Assembly: GCF_001875325.1 (NCBI RefSeq)
Contig: NZ_MDDC01000003.1
Span: 1-64,000, forward strand
DNA: 64,000 nucleotides
Direction of reading: 5' to 3'
Origin: Neomoorella thermoacetica
GTDB lineage: Bacteria > Bacillota > DSM-521 > Neomoorellales > Neomoorellaceae
The notes under the pieces are model-generated. The model was not told the DNA's origin. It saw only the letters and a program-made list of their open reading frames with translations, and did not search any database. This document shows positions 17,648-26,059 of this stretch, in pieces. Made by a program: the position numbers and the translations under genes. Position 1 is the stretch's first letter. Each line of letters opens with the position of its first letter.

Positions 17648-17985
17648 CCGTTGCGATAGATATAGAAAAGTGTACAGGATGCAGTGGAGCCAGGGAGGCT
17701 CAATGTGAAAGAATTTGCCCTGGCGGACTTCTTGTGCGCGAAGGGGTAAAGGTGCAGCTACGGGGTGGAGGTGCCTGCTGGGATTGTGCTGCCTGCGTGA
17801 AAAGCTGCCCGCACCAGGCCCTCTACTTGATACTGCCCTGGCCCCTGGGGGGGCGCGGAGCCAGGTTATATGCCCGCGCCAGTGCTACCGAAACGGAATG
17901 GATTCTCCGGCTGCCTTCAGGTAGGGAAGAAAGATATGTTATCCCTGCGCGCATAAATCAGAAAAAACCCGTACCGGAAATTTAA
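17644..17985 (+). CDS. aprB: Adenylylsulfate reductase beta subunit (2x 4Fe-4S)
   Basis: The 113-residue ferredoxin has two cluster motifs: C10, C13, C21, C25 ([17 protein letters not shown]) and C45, C48, C51, C55 ([12 protein letters not shown]). The eight-residue insert in the first motif is the AprB hallmark. Sulfate-reducer AprB proteins are roughly 150 residues; here the C-terminal wrapping tail is shorter. It passes electrons to the FAD of AprA, with which it overlaps by four bases (ATGA). Confidence 0.9.
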   Translation: MTVAIDIEKCTGCSGAREAQCERICPGGLLVREGVKVQLRGGGACWDCAACVKSCPHQALYLILPWPLGGRGARLYARASATETEWILRLPSGREERYVIPARINQKKPVPEI

Positions 17986-18005
17986 CACAAGAGGAGGCAA
18001 TGGAG

Positions 18006-19052
18006 ATGGCGTGGATTGGAGCACATCGATGGATGAGGATGCTGTTGATGGTCGGACTGGCCTTGGCGGTGGCTGGTTGCGGCAGAAGTGGCGGAACCGG
18101 CCCTGCCTCCGCGCCGGGCGGTGGAGCGGTACAACTTCTCAATGTCTCCTATGATCCGACCCGGGAATTCTATCAAGCGTTTAATCAGGCGTTTGCCGAG
18201 TACTGGAAGACCCAGACTGGGCAAACGGTTACCGTGAAACAATCGCACGGAGGGTCGGGGCAACAGGCGTTGTCGGTAATCAACGGCCTGGAGGCCGATG
18301 TAGTCACCCTCGCCCTGGCCTACGACATCGACGCCATTCGGGACAAAGGGTTGATTCAGGGCGATTGGCAGAAACGCCTCCCCTACAACAGTTCGCCGTA
18401 CACCTCGACCATCGTATTCCTGGTGCGCCACGGCAATCCGAAGGGGATCCATGACTGGAATGATCTGGTGAAACAGGGTGTGTCGGTGATCACCCCCAAT
18501 CCGAAGACCTCCGGAGGCGCGCGCTGGAACCATCTGGCCGCCTGGGGATATGCTCTTAAGCAATACGGCGGCGACGAGGAGAAAGCGAAGGACTTTTTAC
18601 GCAGCCTCTACAAAAATGTTCCCGTTCTCGATTCCGGGGCCAGAGGGGCGACGACGACCTTTGTCGAACGGGGAATCGGGGACGTCCTCATCGCCTGGGA
18701 AAACGAGGCCCTGCTCGCCGTCAACAAGTTCGGCAAAGACAAGTTTGACATCGTGGTGCCGTCGGTCAGCATCCTTGCGGAGCCTCCGGTTGCCGTGGTG
18801 GATCGCGTGGTCGACAAGCACGGGACCCGCGCCGTAGCCGAGGCCTATCTGAAATATTTATATTCTCCGGTGGGGCAGGAATTGGCGGCCAAGAATTTTT
18901 ACCGGCCCCGGGATGAAGCCGTGGCCAAGAAATACGCCGGACAGTTTCCGAACCTGAAGCTCTTCACCATCGACGATCTGGGAGGGTGGTCAAAGGTGCA
19001 CAAGACCCATTTTGCCGACGGGGGGATCTTTGACCAGATTTACGCGCGGTAA
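18006..19052 (+). CDS. cysP: Sulfate-binding lipoprotein of ABC importer
   Basis: The 348-residue protein has a signal ending AVAGC (Cys about 25) and the sulfate-binding family blocks [32 protein letters not shown] and [16 protein letters not shown]. It captures sulfate or thiosulfate for the CysTWA transporter. I start at ATG 18006, eight bases after GAGGAGG, rather than at ATG 18000 which is too close. From here to cysA the base usage changes (many GTC, CTC and GAT codons, fewer CTG), unlike the genes before and after; this suggests separate origin. Confidence 0.9.
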   Translation: MAWIGAHRWMRMLLMVGLALAVAGCGRSGGTGPASAPGGGAVQLLNVSYDPTREFYQAFNQAFAEYWKTQTGQTVTVKQSHGGSGQQALSVINGLEADVVTLALAYDIDAIRDKGLIQGDWQKRLPYNSSPYTSTIVFLVRHGNPKGIHDWNDLVKQGVSVITPNPKTSGGARWNHLAAWGYALKQYGGDEEKAKDFLRSLYKNVPVLDSGARGATTTFVERGIGDVLIAWENEALLAVNKFGKDKFDIVVPSVSILAEPPVAVVDRVVDKHGTRAVAEAYLKYLYSPVGQELAAKNFYRPRDEAVAKKYAGQFPNLKLFTIDDLGGWSKVHKTHFADGGIFDQIYAR

Positions 19053-19108
19053 AAAGCCCGGGCCCGGTGAGTCCGGTGAACGCGGGGAGCGGGAGAGGAG
19101 GTGACGGA

Positions 19109-19948
19109 ATGGCCAAAGAGATCAAGGGGCGCGTTGTTTTGCCGGGTTTCGGCATGACCCTCGGGGTGACGTTATTCTACGTCAGTGTGATGATCCTGCT
19201 CCCCTTTGCCGCCCTGGTGCTAAAGTCGGCCTCGCTGAGCTTACACGAGTTTTATGAGACCGTCACGGCGCCCCGGGTGACGGCCGCCCTGCGTCTCAGC
19301 CTTCTCACCGCCTGGATTGCGGCCAGTATCAATGTGGTCTTCGGCGTGCCGGCGGCCTGGGTGCTTTCCAGGTATTCGTTTCCGGGGAAGCGGTTGCTCG
19401 ACGCTATGGTCGATCTGCCCTTTGCCTTGCCCACCGCTGTGGCTGGCATTGCCCTGACGGCGATGTTCGGTCCGACCGGAGGGCCGGGAGCGATTCTGGG
19501 ACGACTGGGCGTCAAAATCGCCTTTACCCCGGCGGGGATTGTGGTGGCTTTGGTGTTCATCGGCCTGCCGTTCGTGGTACGGACCCTTCAGCCGGTCATT
19601 GAAAGTCTCGATCGCCGGATGGAGGAGGCCGCGGCGACGTTGGGGGCGAGCCCGGCTCAGGTTTTTTTCCGGGTGATCCTGCCCCCCCTGGTGCCCGCCC
19701 TGTTGAGCGGTTTCTCCCTTGCCTTTGCCCGGGGGATCGGGGAGTACGGGTCAGTGGTCTTCATTTCCGGGAATATGCCCATGCGCACGGAGATCGCCCC
19801 CCTGGTCATTATGACCAAGCTGCAACAGTTCGACTACGCCGGAGCTACGGCGGTTGCCGTCGTCCTGCTGATCGTTTCGTTTATCGTGCTGTCGGCTGTT
19901 CGCCTGATGGAGTTGCGGGCCGGTTTCTGGCGGACGGGTGTGCGATAA
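19109..19948 (+). CDS. cysT: Sulfate ABC transporter permease CysT
   Basis: The 279-residue membrane protein has about six hydrophobic segments and the EAA loop EEAAATLGASPAQVFFRVILPP near residue 185, followed by FARGIGEYGSVVFISGNMP, a CysT/CysW signature. It pairs with CysW to form the sulfate channel. Start at ATG 19109 after GAGGAGGTGACGGA; an earlier in-frame start at 19067 lacks a site and would add a non-homologous tail. Confidence 0.92.
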   Translation: MAKEIKGRVVLPGFGMTLGVTLFYVSVMILLPFAALVLKSASLSLHEFYETVTAPRVTAALRLSLLTAWIAASINVVFGVPAAWVLSRYSFPGKRLLDAMVDLPFALPTAVAGIALTAMFGPTGGPGAILGRLGVKIAFTPAGIVVALVFIGLPFVVRTLQPVIESLDRRMEEAAATLGASPAQVFFRVILPPLVPALLSGFSLAFARGIGEYGSVVFISGNMPMRTEIAPLVIMTKLQQFDYAGATAVAVVLLIVSFIVLSAVRLMELRAGFWRTGVR

Positions 19949-19992
19949 GGGCCGCCGGGCAAATGCAGGCAGAGGGGAAGGGAGGAAGGGAA

Positions 19993-20859
19993 ATGGCCGG
20001 AGTAGGCCGTTCAGGGACGCAGGCGGGAAGATTCTTCCTCATCAGCGTGACCGTCCTGTTTTTCGCCGTCTTCTTGCTCGCACCGCTGGTTGCCGTTTTC
20101 TCTACGGCGTTGCAGAAGGGATCGGGTTATTATCTGGCGGCCCTGGCCGACCCGGAAACAGCGGCCGCAGTGCGCCTGACCCTGCTCACGACCTGTATTG
20201 CGGTTCCGGTGAACACCATATTCGGCCTGTGTGCCGGATGGGCGATTGCCAGGTACGAGTTCCCGGGAAAAACTCTGCTGAAAACGGTAATCGCCCTCCC
20301 CTTTTCCGTATCTCCTGTGATCGCGGGCCTCATGTTTATCCTCGTATATGGCTCCGGGGGACTGATCGGTCCGTGGTTGGAGGCCCGTCATATCCAGGTG
20401 ATATTCGCGGTGCCGGGGATCATTCTCACCACCTTGTTTGTCACGTTGCCTCTCGCGGCCCACGAAGTGATTGCCGTCCTGGAGGCCCGGGGGAAAGAAG
20501 AAGAGGAGGTCGCCTGGACCCTTGGCGCGACAGGCCGGCAGATTTTTTGCAGGATTACCCTGCCGAAGATCAAATGGGGGTTGTTTTACGGAGTTATGTT
20601 GTCTACCGCCCGGGCCATGGGCGAATTTGGAGCGGTTTCCGTGGTGTCGGGACATATCCGTGGACTGACGAATACCCTGCCCCTGCACATTGAAATCTTG
20701 TACAACCAATATGACGCTGTCGCCGCCTTTGCTGCGGCCACTCTTTTGGCCCTGGCGGCTCTTGCGACCCTGGCGGCAAAAGCCGTGATGGAGCTCCGGC
20801 CGGGGCTGCGGGGGGATCGGTCCGCTCCGGGACCGGCGTACGCAGGAGGGGAGAAATAG
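19993..20859 (+). CDS. cysW: Sulfate ABC transporter permease CysW
   Basis: The 288-residue permease has the CysW-type loop EEEVAWTLGATGRQIFCRITLP near residue 170 and TARAMGEFGAVSVVSGHIRG near 200. Start at ATG 19993 after GGAGGAAGGGAA. It follows cysT by 44 bases and precedes cysA by two, within the differently composed transporter block. It forms the channel with CysT. Confidence 0.92.
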   Translation: MAGVGRSGTQAGRFFLISVTVLFFAVFLLAPLVAVFSTALQKGSGYYLAALADPETAAAVRLTLLTTCIAVPVNTIFGLCAGWAIARYEFPGKTLLKTVIALPFSVSPVIAGLMFILVYGSGGLIGPWLEARHIQVIFAVPGIILTTLFVTLPLAAHEVIAVLEARGKEEEEVAWTLGATGRQIFCRITLPKIKWGLFYGVMLSTARAMGEFGAVSVVSGHIRGLTNTLPLHIEILYNQYDAVAAFAAATLLALAALATLAAKAVMELRPGLRGDRSAPGPAYAGGEK

Positions 20860-20861
20860 AC

Positions 20862-21986
20862 GTGGGTGTGACGCTTCGCTCCGTTTGCAAGTCCTATAAA
20901 CGGACGCGCGTTTTGCAGGATGTCGACCTCGATCTGCCGACCGGCAAGCTGGTGGCCCTGCTGGGGCCCTCCGGTTCCGGCAAGACCACATTGCTCCGCA
21001 TCCTGGCGGGGCTGGAGGTGCCCGACAGGGGGACGGTGTTGTTTGACGGCGAGGACGTGACCCGGAGACCGCCCCGTGTTCGCCGGGCGGGCATGGTGTT
21101 TCAGCACTATGCCCTTTTCGGGCATATGACCGTCTTTGAAAACATTGCCTTCGGACTGCGGGTGCTGCCGCGGAAAGTCCGGCCCCTCTCCTGGGAGATC
21201 GATACAAAGGTCCGCGCTTTGATGCACAAGGTCCGTCTGGACGGCCTCGAATCGCGTTATCCGGCGCAATTGTCGGGCGGGCAGCAGCAGAGGGTGGCCC
21301 TGGCCCGGGCCCTGGCCGTCGATCCCCGCATCCTGCTCCTCGACGAACCCTTTGCGGCCCTCGACGCCAAGGTCCGGATCGAGCTGCGCCGCTGGTTGCG
21401 GGATTTTCAGCGGGAGTTGGGGATCACGACGGTGTTTGTGACCCACGATCAGGAGGAGGCGATGGATATCGCCGATCTCGTCGCGGTGGTCAACCAGGGG
21501 CGGATCGAACAGGTGGGTTCCCCTTCGGAGATCTACGAGCGGCCGGCCAATGCCTTTGTATTTGAGTTCATCGGGCGATCAAACGTGTTGCCTTTGGATT
21601 CCCGGGAAGGGAAATGGGCCCTTGAGCTCATTTCCCCGGTCCCTTCCAAACTGGCTTCCTCAGCCGACCCCCTGCGGGCGTACGTTCGGCCCCACGATAT
21701 TGATGTCCACCTCCGCCGGGACCGGAGCACGGCCGTGAAGGCGGTGGTGGAGCGTGTGCGTCCTCAAGGCGCCCTCGTTCGCCTCGTCACACGGGCGACC
21801 GGCGGCGAACATCGTTTTGAAGCCGAGATCAGCCGGGAGCGCTACGAGGATCTCAAAGTGGAGACCGGAGACATCGTATATCTGGAGTTTAGAAGTGTCA
21901 CGGTTTTCTCCCCGCACAGGCAGGTGGTGCACAGCCGGACCCTCGAGCCAGTACGGGAAAAGCTTCAGCAACCCACGGGGGGCTGA
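20862..21986 (+). CDS. cysA: Sulfate ABC transporter ATPase CysA
   Basis: The 374-residue ATPase has Walker A GPSGSGKT (residues 35-42), QHYALFGHMTVFENIAFGLRV (Q-loop region typical of CysA), the signature LSGGQQQRV and Walker B LLLDEPFAALD, then a C-terminal TOBE-type domain from about 240 that is usual in sulfate and thiosulfate importers. GTG start at 20862 after GGAGGGGAGAAATAGAC. Last gene of the sat operon; no clear terminator follows. Confidence 0.93.
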   Translation: MGVTLRSVCKSYKRTRVLQDVDLDLPTGKLVALLGPSGSGKTTLLRILAGLEVPDRGTVLFDGEDVTRRPPRVRRAGMVFQHYALFGHMTVFENIAFGLRVLPRKVRPLSWEIDTKVRALMHKVRLDGLESRYPAQLSGGQQQRVALARALAVDPRILLLDEPFAALDAKVRIELRRWLRDFQRELGITTVFVTHDQEEAMDIADLVAVVNQGRIEQVGSPSEIYERPANAFVFEFIGRSNVLPLDSREGKWALELISPVPSKLASSADPLRAYVRPHDIDVHLRRDRSTAVKAVVERVRPQGALVRLVTRATGGEHRFEAEISRERYEDLKVETGDIVYLEFRSVTVFSPHRQVVHSRTLEPVREKLQQPTGG

Positions 21987-22027
21987 AGCGGCAACATAAA
22001 AGGTGCGTTTAACGGAATAATCCCGGG

Positions 22028-22050
22028 TAACCAGACCACTGAAGGCCCGT
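22028..22050 (+). promoter_or_regulatory. Decayed copy G of the sulfur-type leader box
   Basis: GTAACCAGACCACTGAAGGCCCG resembles the box of copy D (GACCAGACCACTGGAGGC) at most positions, but the terminator half is not recognisable. It lies just after cysA. It may be a remnant left when the transporter block was inserted or reshuffled. Confidence 0.3.
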
Positions 22051-22219
22051 CCGGCACCGTTCACCCGGTGTCAACGATGTGAAACTTTTTTGCGTTTCAG
22101 CTGATCGGTTTTGTTCTCTATAATGGGCCTCATAAAACCGGACACGAAAAGAAAACGTCATCTTTATCCAGTAGTAGTCAGGGGGACCATCGGTGTCCTC
22201 CTTTTCATTAACAAATCCC
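22051..22219. other. Intergenic region before the importer operon
   Basis: No gene with a ribosome site was found in this stretch. It separates the sat/cys operon from promoter B. Confidence 0.4.
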
Positions 22220-22248
22220 TTGACAATAATGCCAACTAAACCTATAAT
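22220..22248 (+). promoter_or_regulatory. Predicted promoter of the importer/corrinoid operon
   Basis: Consensus TTGACA (22220-22225) and TATAAT (22243-22248) with 17-bp spacing. Leader copy B starts 28 bases downstream. Confidence 0.85.
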
Positions 22249-22275
22249 ATTAGTAAACATTAAGGGATATGGGTA

Positions 22276-22338
22276 GCTGACCAGACAACTGGAGGCTCCT
22301 TTTATTTCGTTAAAAGGGGCCTCTTTATTTTTTTAAGC
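22276..22338 (+). promoter_or_regulatory. Sulfur-type leader element, copy B (box plus terminator)
   Basis: GCTGACCAG, four bases, CTGGAGGC (22276-22296). GAGGCTCCTTTT pairs with AAAAGGGGCCTC and is followed by TTTATTTTTTT, an intrinsic terminator about 40 bases before the first permease gene. The box contains its own small inverted repeat CCAG/CTGG. Confidence 0.8.
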
Positions 22339-22379
22339 ACCAGCAGGACGTTAAATTTACCGGGGAGGGATTTAAATTG

Positions 22380-23210
22380 ATGGAGGCTACTTCATTAAAA
22401 ACAAAAACGCCGGCAAGCCGGAAGTCCAGGGGCTGGGATAAATTTTTCCCCAGGTGCCGGCGCTTGCTTCCGCTTATTTTAGCCCTGGTTGTTCTTATCG
22501 GTGTATGGAATCTACTTACGACTGGTTTGCGCTTGTTACCCCTGCCCTACTTTCCCGGGCCCCGGGAAATCCTTTATGAACTCTGGCGCGACCGGGGTCT
22601 CCTGGGCCTGAGTACTGTTTACTCTCTCCGTCTCCTGGCCATCGGTTACCTGGTCGGTACCCTTGGCGGCCTGGCAGCCGGTATTCTCATGGGGTGGTTT
22701 AAGTGGGGTGAATACTGGCTGCAGCCGCTGTTGCGCTTTATCGGTCCCGTCCCTGCGCCGGCGTGGATCCCCCTGGCCATGACCCTCTTTCCCAATAGCT
22801 TTCTGGCCAGTATCTTTCTCCTGGGTTTGAGTTCCTGGTTTCCCGTGACCATCCTTACCTGGTCCGGTATAGCCGGGGTGAACAAATCCTACCTGGAAGT
22901 GGCCCGGACTTTAGGCGCCGGGGATCGGGTCCTCTTGCTGCGGGTGGCGATCCCGGCGGCACTGCCGTCAATATTCGTCGGCCTCTTTATGGGCCTGGGC
23001 CTTTCCTTCGCCACCCTGGTGGTGGCCGAGATGCTGGGTGTGAAGGCCGGGCTGGGCTGGTATATACAGTGGGCCCAGGGATGGGCCGAGTATGACAAGG
23101 TATATGGAGCGCTCATTATTATGGCCCTGCTTTTCTCTACCCTTTTAAGTGTCATTTTTCGTTGCCGGGATCGTATCCTGGCCTGGCAGCGAGGCCTGAT
23201 CAAATGGTAG
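22380..23210 (+). CDS. ABC permease, sulfonate/taurine (SsuC/TauC) family
   Basis: The 276-residue membrane protein has about six hydrophobic segments and the loop EVARTLGAGDRVLLLRVAIPAALPSIF near residue 175, typical of SsuC/TauC. Start at ATG 22380 (GGGGAGGGA upstream); TTG 22377 is also possible. First gene after leader B, followed by its ATPase and binding protein, then cysteine synthase and corrinoid genes. That context suggests an organic sulfur compound as substrate, but the SsuC family also handles other solutes. Confidence 0.88.
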   Translation: MEATSLKTKTPASRKSRGWDKFFPRCRRLLPLILALVVLIGVWNLLTTGLRLLPLPYFPGPREILYELWRDRGLLGLSTVYSLRLLAIGYLVGTLGGLAAGILMGWFKWGEYWLQPLLRFIGPVPAPAWIPLAMTLFPNSFLASIFLLGLSSWFPVTILTWSGIAGVNKSYLEVARTLGAGDRVLLLRVAIPAALPSIFVGLFMGLGLSFATLVVAEMLGVKAGLGWYIQWAQGWAEYDKVYGALIIMALLFSTLLSVIFRCRDRILAWQRGLIKW

Positions 23211-23237
23211 CAAATAGAGAAGAAAGGAGGGATTTCA

Positions 23238-24029
23238 GTGGCAGACGCTAAAGGTTGTCTCTCCCTGCAAAGAATAACCAAAGTTTTTCCTAACGGTTCC
23301 GGCCAGACCATACCTGTCCTGCAGGATATCAACCTGGAAATCAGAGCCGGCGGCTTTATATCTTTCCTTGGTCCCAGCGGTTGCGGCAAATCTACCTTGT
23401 TGCGCTTAATGGCGGGGTTGGAAACAGCCACCGGTGGAGTCATCTATGTCGACGGCGAGGCGGTGCAGGGACCCCACTATAGCCGCGGCCTGGTTTTTCA
23501 GGACCCCAACCTCTTTCCCTGGCTCACAGTAGAAGGCAATCTTGTTTTCGGCCCCCGGGCCCGCGGCAATGAATTGGAAAAAGGAATACTGGAGTATTTT
23601 CTCGAGTTGACCGGCCTGACGGAGTTCAGGCGGGCTTTTCCCCATCAATTATCCGGCGGTATGGCCCAGCGGGCGGCCCTGGCCCGGGCCTTGATCAATC
23701 GCCCCGTGGTTTTATTACTTGATGAACCCCTGGGAGCCCTTGATGCCTTCACCCGGATGCAGATGCAGGACGAATTATACCGCATCTGGCGAGCGCAGCA
23801 GATCACAGTTGTCCTGGTTACCCATGATATCGACGAAGCTATTTATCTCAGCGAACGGGTGGTTGTCTTTACCCCCCGGCCGGCCCGGATCAAGAGCATC
23901 CTGGACATTCCTTTAAGCTACCCGCGCTCCCGGGAGAATCCTGACTTTTTCTTACTGCGCAATGAGATCTTAAAGCTTTTAAACTTGAGCCGGCCGGAAG
24001 AAGAAGGGGAGTTTGTTTACGCTATCTAA
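23238..24029 (+). CDS. ABC ATPase, sulfonate/taurine (SsuB/TauB) family
   Basis: The 263-residue ATPase has Walker A GPSGCGKS (45-52), QDPNLFPWLTVEGNLVFGP, the signature LSGGMAQRA and Walker B LLLDEPLGALD, with the H-loop VTHDIDEA. Its length and lack of a TOBE domain match SsuB. GTG start at 23238 after AAAGGAGGGATTTCA. It energises the permease encoded just upstream. A near relative occurs at 40632 on the other strand. Confidence 0.9.
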   Translation: MADAKGCLSLQRITKVFPNGSGQTIPVLQDINLEIRAGGFISFLGPSGCGKSTLLRLMAGLETATGGVIYVDGEAVQGPHYSRGLVFQDPNLFPWLTVEGNLVFGPRARGNELEKGILEYFLELTGLTEFRRAFPHQLSGGMAQRAALARALINRPVVLLLDEPLGALDAFTRMQMQDELYRIWRAQQITVVLVTHDIDEAIYLSERVVVFTPRPARIKSILDIPLSYPRSRENPDFFLLRNEILKLLNLSRPEEEGEFVYAI

Positions 24030-24094
24030 GGTTGGGCCCGGACACGGCTCCGGGACGGCAATAATTCTCTAAGTTTTAAGGGAGGAAGTGCTCA

Positions 24095-25102
24095 ATGAAA
24101 AAGAAGGCGGTGTTTTTGCTGCTGGTGCTCACGCTGGTAACGCTGGTGCTGGCCGGGTGTTCGTCAAAGACCGGGAACACCGGGGCAGACTCTGCGTCAG
24201 CAAAGCTCAAAACAGTAAAAATCGCCAATTACTCCGGCGCGGTTTGCTTTGCCCCCCTCTATGCCGCAGTTGAAAAGGGCTTTTTTACCCAGGAAGGGCT
24301 GAACGTCGAACTGGTGCGTACAGACTTTGAAGGCACCAAAGAAGGGCTTGCCACCGGAAAAATAGATGCCACCCTGGGGCTTTTCCATAAATGGGTTAAG
24401 CCTATCGAGCAGGGTATGGATATCAAGTTTACAGCGGGGTTACATACAGGCTGTATCCAGGTGGTGGCCGGCAATAACAGCGGCATTACCCGGGTAGAGG
24501 ATTTGCGCGGGAAGAGGGTCGGCGTGGACGCCATCGGCGCCGGGCCCATGAACTTACTGGCCGTAGCCCTGAGCCGGGCGGGAATTGATTGGAAGAATGA
24601 GGTTACCTGGAAGGCATTTCCCCCGGATCAACTGGAAACCGCCATGGATAAAGGGGAAATCGATGTAGTAGCCGTTACCGATCCCTATGCCCAGTTTATC
24701 ATCGACAAAAATAAGGGCCGGCTGATTCTGAGCCAGGCCGAAACCGAACCCTATGCCAGGGATTACTGCTGCTTTGTGGCCGTCAGCGGAAAATTGATCG
24801 CCAAAGATAAAGAAACGGCCGCCGCCCTCACCCGGGCCCTGATGAAGGCCAGTATGTGGGTAAACGAAAACCGGGAAGAAGCGGCCCGGCTGGGCGTAGA
24901 AAAGAAGTATACAGGCGGCACGGCTGAAGGCAACGCCAGGCTGCTGGCCAAGTACCGCTATGTCCCGGGAGTGCAGGCGGCCAGGGAGGATTTCCTCAAG
25001 GCGGTAAAGGACCTTAAGGCGGCGGGCATTCTGGAGGTCGACCGGCCGGAAACCCTGGTGGATAAAGCCTTTGCCCCGGTCACAGGCGAAATCACGCAAT
25101 AA
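24095..25102 (+). CDS. Substrate-binding lipoprotein, SsuA/TauA/NrtA family
   Basis: The 335-residue protein has a lipoprotein signal ending LVLAGC (Cys22), then the binding-protein markers FAPLYAAVEKGFFTQEGLNVELV and VEDLRGKRVGVDAIGAGPMN. It collects the substrate for the importer encoded upstream. The ligand cannot be read from sequence; NMT1/SsuA-type proteins bind sulfonates, taurine, thiamine precursors and others. Start at ATG 24095 after GGGAGGAAGTGCTCA. Confidence 0.88.
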   Translation: MKKKAVFLLLVLTLVTLVLAGCSSKTGNTGADSASAKLKTVKIANYSGAVCFAPLYAAVEKGFFTQEGLNVELVRTDFEGTKEGLATGKIDATLGLFHKWVKPIEQGMDIKFTAGLHTGCIQVVAGNNSGITRVEDLRGKRVGVDAIGAGPMNLLAVALSRAGIDWKNEVTWKAFPPDQLETAMDKGEIDVVAVTDPYAQFIIDKNKGRLILSQAETEPYARDYCCFVAVSGKLIAKDKETAAALTRALMKASMWVNENREEAARLGVEKKYTGGTAEGNARLLAKYRYVPGVQAAREDFLKAVKDLKAAGILEVDRPETLVDKAFAPVTGEITQ

Positions 25103-25119
25103 TAAGGGGAGATCCGGAG

Positions 25120-26046
25120 ATGAGAATAGCGAAATCCGTAGAGGAACTGGTGGGTAAAACCCCCCTGGTCCAGTTGAATCGCCTGGTGAAAGAGTCTTGG
25201 GGACGGGTGTTGGTAAAACTGGAAAGTTTAAACCCGGGAGGAAGTATCAAAGACCGGATCTGTATAAGTATGATTGACAGAGCCGAGCGCGAGGGGGTCA
25301 TTAAACCGGGTTATTCCACCTTGATTGAACCTACCGGCGGCAATACCGGTATAGGCCTGGCCATGGTGGGCGCCGCCCGCGGCTACCGGGTGATTTTGAC
25401 CATGCCTGAAAGTATGAGTGTTGAAAGGCGCCAGCTCTTTCAGGCTTATGGCGCCGAAGTGGTCTTGACCCCGGCTGAAGAAATGATTCCCGGGGCCGTG
25501 CGTAAGGCCGAAGAGCTGGCCCGGGAGATTCCGGGAGCATGGATACCGAACCAGTTTGCCAATGAAGCCAATCCCCGGGTGCATGCAGAGACTACTGCCA
25601 TGGAGATCTGGGAGGATACCGGGGGAACGGTGGATATTGTCGTAGGCGGTATGGGAACTGGAGGAACTGTGGTCGGCGTGGCCCGTGGCTTGAAAAGGCT
25701 GAGGGCCGGCATCAAGGTAGTGGGGGTAGAACCCGCCAGTTGCCCGGTTTTTTCCGGCGGCAAACCCGCCCGCCACAAGATTCAGGGTATTGGTCCGGGG
25801 TTTATACCGGCAGTTTTTGAACGGAACGCGATAGATGAAATTATCACCGTCACGGACGAGGATGCCTATGCAACCTCCCGCAACCTGGCGCGGGAAGAGG
25901 GCTTGCTGGTCGGTATCTCCTCGGGAGCGGTAGCCTTTGCCGCCCTCCAGATCAGCAAGCGGCCCGAAGCCCGGGGCAAGCTGATTGTAGCCATTCTTCC
26001 TGATACCGGTGAACGTTACTTGAGTACCGACCTTTTTGCTTCATGA
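25120..26046 (+). CDS. cysK: Cysteine synthase family enzyme, copy 1
   Basis: The 308-residue PLP enzyme combines an activated serine with sulfide. PLP lysine is K44 in GGSIKDR; the phosphate loop GTGGT and the C-terminal [10 protein letters not shown] are present. The substrate loop reads EPTGGNTG where the other two copies in this window, and most CysK, have EPTSGNTG, a Ser-to-Gly change at the acetylserine-binding loop that could alter the acceptor substrate. It stands between the importer and the corrinoid genes. No serine acetyltransferase gene is in the window. Confidence 0.9.
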   Translation: MRIAKSVEELVGKTPLVQLNRLVKESWGRVLVKLESLNPGGSIKDRICISMIDRAEREGVIKPGYSTLIEPTGGNTGIGLAMVGAARGYRVILTMPESMSVERRQLFQAYGAEVVLTPAEEMIPGAVRKAEELAREIPGAWIPNQFANEANPRVHAETTAMEIWEDTGGTVDIVVGGMGTGGTVVGVARGLKRLRAGIKVVGVEPASCPVFSGGKPARHKIQGIGPGFIPAVFERNAIDEIITVTDEDAYATSRNLAREEGLLVGISSGAVAFAALQISKRPEARGKLIVAILPDTGERYLSTDLFAS

Positions 26047-26059
26047 GGAGGAGAAAGCG

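Noticed and set aside
20011-21207. Long open frame of 398 codons on the - strand over cysW and cysA
   Set aside because: It is antisense to two well-identified transporter genes, has no ribosome site and no recognisable domain; long antisense frames are usual in GC-rich coding DNA.
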